Part shown: positions 4,244 through 6,940 of the stretch, piece by piece | How the letters are laid out: the number at the start of each line of letters is the position of its first letter | Numbering within the stretch: the first letter of the stretch is position 1 | From: Collinsella sp. | GTDB taxonomy: Bacteria; Actinomycetota; Coriobacteriia; Coriobacteriales; Coriobacteriaceae | Direction: 5' to 3' | Length of the DNA stretch: 6,940 bases | NCBI GenBank assembly: GCA_019419485.1 | Contig: DXZV01000094.1 | Coordinates: 1 to 6,940, forward strand | Notes under the pieces: model-generated | Database searches by the model: none | Seen by the model: the letters and a program-made list of their open reading frames with translations, nothing else | Told to the model about the DNA's origin: nothing | Translations under genes and position numbers: made by a program

Positions 4244-6835
4244 ATGACCGCGTACTATCAGCAGGTGCTCGAGGGCACATACGACAACCACGTGCTTCCG
4301 TTTTTGTGGATGAAGGGCGAGAGCCATAAGACCATTGCCGAGTATCTGGAAAAGATCGCCGGCGCCGACATCCACGAGGTCTGTCTCGAAAGCCGCCCAC
4401 ACCCCGATTTTTGCGGCGAGGGCTGGTGGCGCGACTTGCGCTTTGTCATTGACGAGTGCAGGCAGCTGGGCCTTAAGCTCTGGATCTTGGACGACGCGCA
4501 CTTCCCCACGGGCTTTGCCAACGGCGCCGTCAAGGAGGCCGTGCCCGAGCTCCGCAAGATCGTGCTCACGCACCGCACGTTCGACATCGTGGGCCCCACG
4601 TCCGCCGCGAGCATCGTGCTCGCCAACATGCTCGACAAAACGGAGCGCTTCTACGGCGTGACATTTATGCAGGACGGCAGCCCCGTCGACGTCGCTTACC
4701 GAGTAATCGACGATGCAGACGGCAACCCCAGCCGCCTGGTCTTCGATGCACCTGCGGGCCTCACGCAGGCATGCGTGATGTTCACGAGCGGCAAGACCTC
4801 CTACAACGAGGACTACATCAATATGGTCGACCGCGCCTCGGTGGCGCAGCTCATCGATGCTGTCTACGAGCCGCATTTTGAGCATCTGGGCGATGAGTTT
4901 GGCAAGACCATCTTGGGCTTTTTCTCCGATGAGCCCGGATTTGCCAACGAGAAGGGCACCACGGGCCCCGATGGCATCTCGGACACGCTCATCGGCAAGG
5001 CCACCGCGCCCCTACCCTGGTCGGCCGAGCTTGAGCGTCGCCTGCGCGCGGCACTGGGCGAGCGCTACCTGGCCGAGCTCCCGCACCTGTGGGACCGCGA
5101 GCCGGCCGGCGCGCACGTACGCCACGTCTATATGGACATCGCGAGCACCCTCTATAAGGAGTGCTTCTGCGACCAGCTCGGAGACTGGTGCCGCGCGCGC
5201 GGCGTGCAGTACATCGGCCACGTTATCGAGGACAAGGACTGCCACGCGCGCCTGGGCGTGGGCGCCGGGCACTACTTCCGCGCCGTGGGCGGTCAGGACA
5301 TGGCGGGCGTCGACATCGTGATCAACCAGCTGGTACCCGGCATGGACCGCGGCCTTCACAGCTACGGACGCGGCGTGTGGGACCTCGAGTTCTATAACTA
5401 CGTGCTGCCCAAGCTGGGCTCCTCGGCAGCACACCTCGACCCCAAAAAGCAGGGGCGCTGCATGGCCGAGGTCTTTGGCGCATTTGGATGGCACGAAGGC
5501 CTACGCGAGATGAAGTGGATCGCCGATCATTTTTTGGTGCGCGGCGTCAATTGGTTTGTGCCGCATGCCTTTAGCATGGCCGCCTTCCCCGACTGGGACT
5601 GCCCGCCGCATTTCTATGCGCATGGCCAAAACCCCCAGTTTGCACACTTTGGGCAGCTTATGAGCTACATGAACCGTACGGCGAGCCTGCTGAGCGGCGG
5701 GCGCGCAACGACCCCGGTGGCGCTTCTCTACCATGCGGACGCCGAGTGGGCAGGCGAGGCGAACTTTATGCAGCATGCCGCCTCCGAGCTTATGCGCGCG
5801 CAGGTCGACTTTGACATCGTGCCGGCAGAGGCATTTGAGGACGCAGGGCGCTATGCCGTTGAAATTGCCGCAGACGGTAGCGGCTTTAGCGTGAACGGCC
5901 AGGCATACCGCTGCCTGGTGATGCCCGGAGCCGAGTTTGTCGGCGAAGCCGTGCTCGACTTTGCCGCGCGTGCCGCAGCCGCAGGTGTTGCCGTGTACGC
6001 GCTGGATGAGTTGCCGAACAAGCGCTACGACGGTGACACTGCAAGTCGCGAGGGCTTTGCCTCCCTGGATGCAGCCGCGGTCGCCGGCATCAAGCTCCTG
6101 GCGACCACCGAGCTCGCAGACACACTTGCCAACACCGGCATGCAGACCGTGGTTTGCGCCGAGCCCCAGCCCTGGCTGCGCGCACTGCGCTACGAGCGGG
6201 CGGGCGAGACCTATCTGATGCTCGTCAACGAGCATCCCGAGCAGGGTATCTCCACTCAGATTGCGCTTGCCGACGGCACACCCGTTGCAGGCGCGCGCCT
6301 CGATCTGCTCAACGGCACCGAGCCCGCCGCCTTTGACGGCACGCTCGAGCTGGCTCCCTACGAGAGCTGCATCGTGGTCCTTGGGGCTACAGGTTCCGTT
6401 GCTGTGGCAACCGCCGAAGACGAAGCCACATGCGTCGACGGGCCCTGGGCGGTTGCCTTCTCTGCCCCTGGCACCGATGCCTTTGGCGAGTCTGTTGAGC
6501 TTGCAGACCTGCACGACCTTTCCTCGGCGGAGTTCCCCGGCAAGGCCGGCACATTCCGCTACCAGGCTTCCTTTGTCCTGGGCGAAGCGGCCACCCGCAC
6601 CGTCATCGACCTTGGCGAGGTCTTTGAGACCGCAACCGTCACCCTCGACGGCAAATCCCTCGGCACGCGCATCTGTCCGCCTTACTGCTTTGAGGCCGGC
6701 GCGCTTTTGGCCGGCGAGCACGCGCTTGCGATCGATATCATCAACACCCTCGACCATGCCGTCCCCGACGTGTTCGGCATGACCGAGCCCTCCGAGCCCA
6801 GCGGTCTCTTGGGGCCCGTACGCGTGCTCGGGTAA
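4244..6835 (+). CDS. Large cytoplasmic glycoside hydrolase, GH106-like barrel with GH2-type C-terminal domain
   Basis: An 863-aa protein with the layout of a retaining or inverting exo-glycosidase. Residues 1-480 look like a (beta/alpha)8 barrel: LPFLWMKGE (18-26), VCLESRPHPDF (46-56), LWILDDAHFPTG (79-90), GFFSDEPGF (225-233), GHVIEDKD (325-332), a Gly-rich stretch HARLGVGAGHYFRA (334-347) and AEVFGAFGW (408-416). Candidate catalytic carboxylates are Glu230, Glu329 and Glu409; which ones act is inference. Residues 490-595 resemble the flavodoxin-like domain of GH42-type enzymes (LVMPGAEFVG). After a beta-rich part (640-715), a jelly-roll like the GH2 sugar-binding domain runs from 768 to the end (GTFRYQASF, ATVTLDGKSLGTRI, closing SGLLGPVRVLG). 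There is no signal peptide, so it acts inside the cell on an imported sugar. AAGGAGG lies 4 bases before the ATG at 4244; the frame stays open upstream through the antisense of the AraC gene, which is not coding. The barrel motifs recall the alpha-L-rhamnosidase GH106 relatives, but I cannot name the substrate or assign a CAZy family. Confidence 0.9.
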   Translation: MTAYYQQVLEGTYDNHVLPFLWMKGESHKTIAEYLEKIAGADIHEVCLESRPHPDFCGEGWWRDLRFVIDECRQLGLKLWILDDAHFPTGFANGAVKEAVPELRKIVLTHRTFDIVGPTSAASIVLANMLDKTERFYGVTFMQDGSPVDVAYRVIDDADGNPSRLVFDAPAGLTQACVMFTSGKTSYNEDYINMVDRASVAQLIDAVYEPHFEHLGDEFGKTILGFFSDEPGFANEKGTTGPDGISDTLIGKATAPLPWSAELERRLRAALGERYLAELPHLWDREPAGAHVRHVYMDIASTLYKECFCDQLGDWCRARGVQYIGHVIEDKDCHARLGVGAGHYFRAVGGQDMAGVDIVINQLVPGMDRGLHSYGRGVWDLEFYNYVLPKLGSSAAHLDPKKQGRCMAEVFGAFGWHEGLREMKWIADHFLVRGVNWFVPHAFSMAAFPDWDCPPHFYAHGQNPQFAHFGQLMSYMNRTASLLSGGRATTPVALLYHADAEWAGEANFMQHAASELMRAQVDFDIVPAEAFEDAGRYAVEIAADGSGFSVNGQAYRCLVMPGAEFVGEAVLDFAARAAAAGVAVYALDELPNKRYDGDTASREGFASLDAAAVAGIKLLATTELADTLANTGMQTVVCAEPQPWLRALRYERAGETYLMLVNEHPEQGISTQIALADGTPVAGARLDLLNGTEPAAFDGTLELAPYESCIVVLGATGSVAVATAEDEATCVDGPWAVAFSAPGTDAFGESVELADLHDLSSAEFPGKAGTFRYQASFVLGEAATRTVIDLGEVFETATVTLDGKSLGTRICPPYCFEAGALLAGEHALAIDIINTLDHAVPDVFGMTEPSEPSGLLGPVRVLG

Positions 6836-6873
6836 CGCCCCGGGCGCAAACGGCCCAACAAGGACAGCGCCCT

Positions 6874-6900
6874 ATGTTGAGCCCACAACAGACACTATGA
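6874..6900 (+). CDS. Possible 8-codon leader peptide
   Basis: ATG at 6874 follows AAGGA by 9 bases and opens MLSPQQTL, ending in TGA at 6898-6900. The TGA overlaps the ATG of the next possible gene as ATGA, a layout seen in translational coupling. Very short and based only on position, so it may be chance. Confidence 0.15.
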   Translation: MLSPQQTL

Positions 6901-6940
6901 CCCAATCCAGGGGCACGGAAACGACAGGAGCCCCCGCTCG
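6897..6940 (+). CDS. Possible start of a following gene, cut by the window edge
   Basis: An ATG at 6897 opens a frame (MTQSRGTETTGAPA) that stays open to the window end, 62 bases after the glycosidase stop and on the same strand. No Shine-Dalgarno sequence stands directly before it. A sugar permease would fit the context, since the glycosidase is cytoplasmic, but 14 codons are too few to recognise a family. Confidence 0.28.
   Translation, partial: MTQSRGTETTGAPA

Larger units (their letters stand above)
6836..6940. other. Downstream region without a confident gene
   Basis: The 105 bases after the glycosidase stop hold no clear terminator; the only stems are short (for example TGTTG/CAACA at 6875-6879 and 6886-6890, no T-run). 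Absence of a terminator would fit a further gene in the same transcript. Confidence 0.5.

Noticed and set aside
5501..6757. A 418-codon open frame on the minus strand
   Set aside because: Antisense to the large glycosidase, with low-complexity Cys/Gly/Lys/Ala-rich translation and no recognisable domain.

Overview
The window is GC-rich (about 60% by eye). It carries five well-supported genes: four on the minus strand, and one long gene on the plus strand at the right end. Gene content (small lipoprotein, single-domain PTS EIIA, GH1 phospho-glucosidase, AraC regulator, large cytoplasmic glycosidase), strong AGGAGG-type ribosome binding sites and codon use suggest a carbohydrate-fermenting gut actinobacterium of the Coriobacteriia, possibly Collinsella. 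This taxonomic guess is inference from general resemblance, not from a marker gene.

Layout from left to right. A perfect hairpin (19-46) lies just past the stop of a 185-aa lipoprotein gene (50-607, minus), which has its own candidate promoter at 673-702. A clear rho-independent terminator (788-817, minus) ends a glucose-family PTS EIIA gene (844-1380, minus). That gene has a strong own promoter (perfect TATAAT, 1430-1458). Upstream lie a 6-phospho-beta-glucosidase of GH1 (1521-2969, minus) and an AraC-family regulator (3137-4129, minus). The regulator is divergent from an 863-aa glycoside-hydrolase-like protein (4244-6835, plus). After it come 105 bases holding at most the start of another gene. 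No gene-free stretch exceeds 300 bases; the longest (608-843) holds a promoter, a leader hairpin and the EIIA terminator.

How the genes may work together. EIIA and the phospho-glucosidase fit uptake of beta-glucosides by a PTS: sugar enters phosphorylated and GH1 cleaves the 6-phospho-glucoside. No EIIB/EIIC is present, so EIIA must work with a permease encoded elsewhere. The large glycosidase lacks a signal peptide, so it should act on an imported oligosaccharide or glycoside. It shares a promoter region with the AraC regulator, and the two predicted promoters lie on top of each other on opposite strands.

The most notable items are the large glycosidase, which I can place by fold and motifs but not by substrate, and the overlapping face-to-face promoters. 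I did not find CRISPR arrays, mobile elements, tRNA or rRNA genes.
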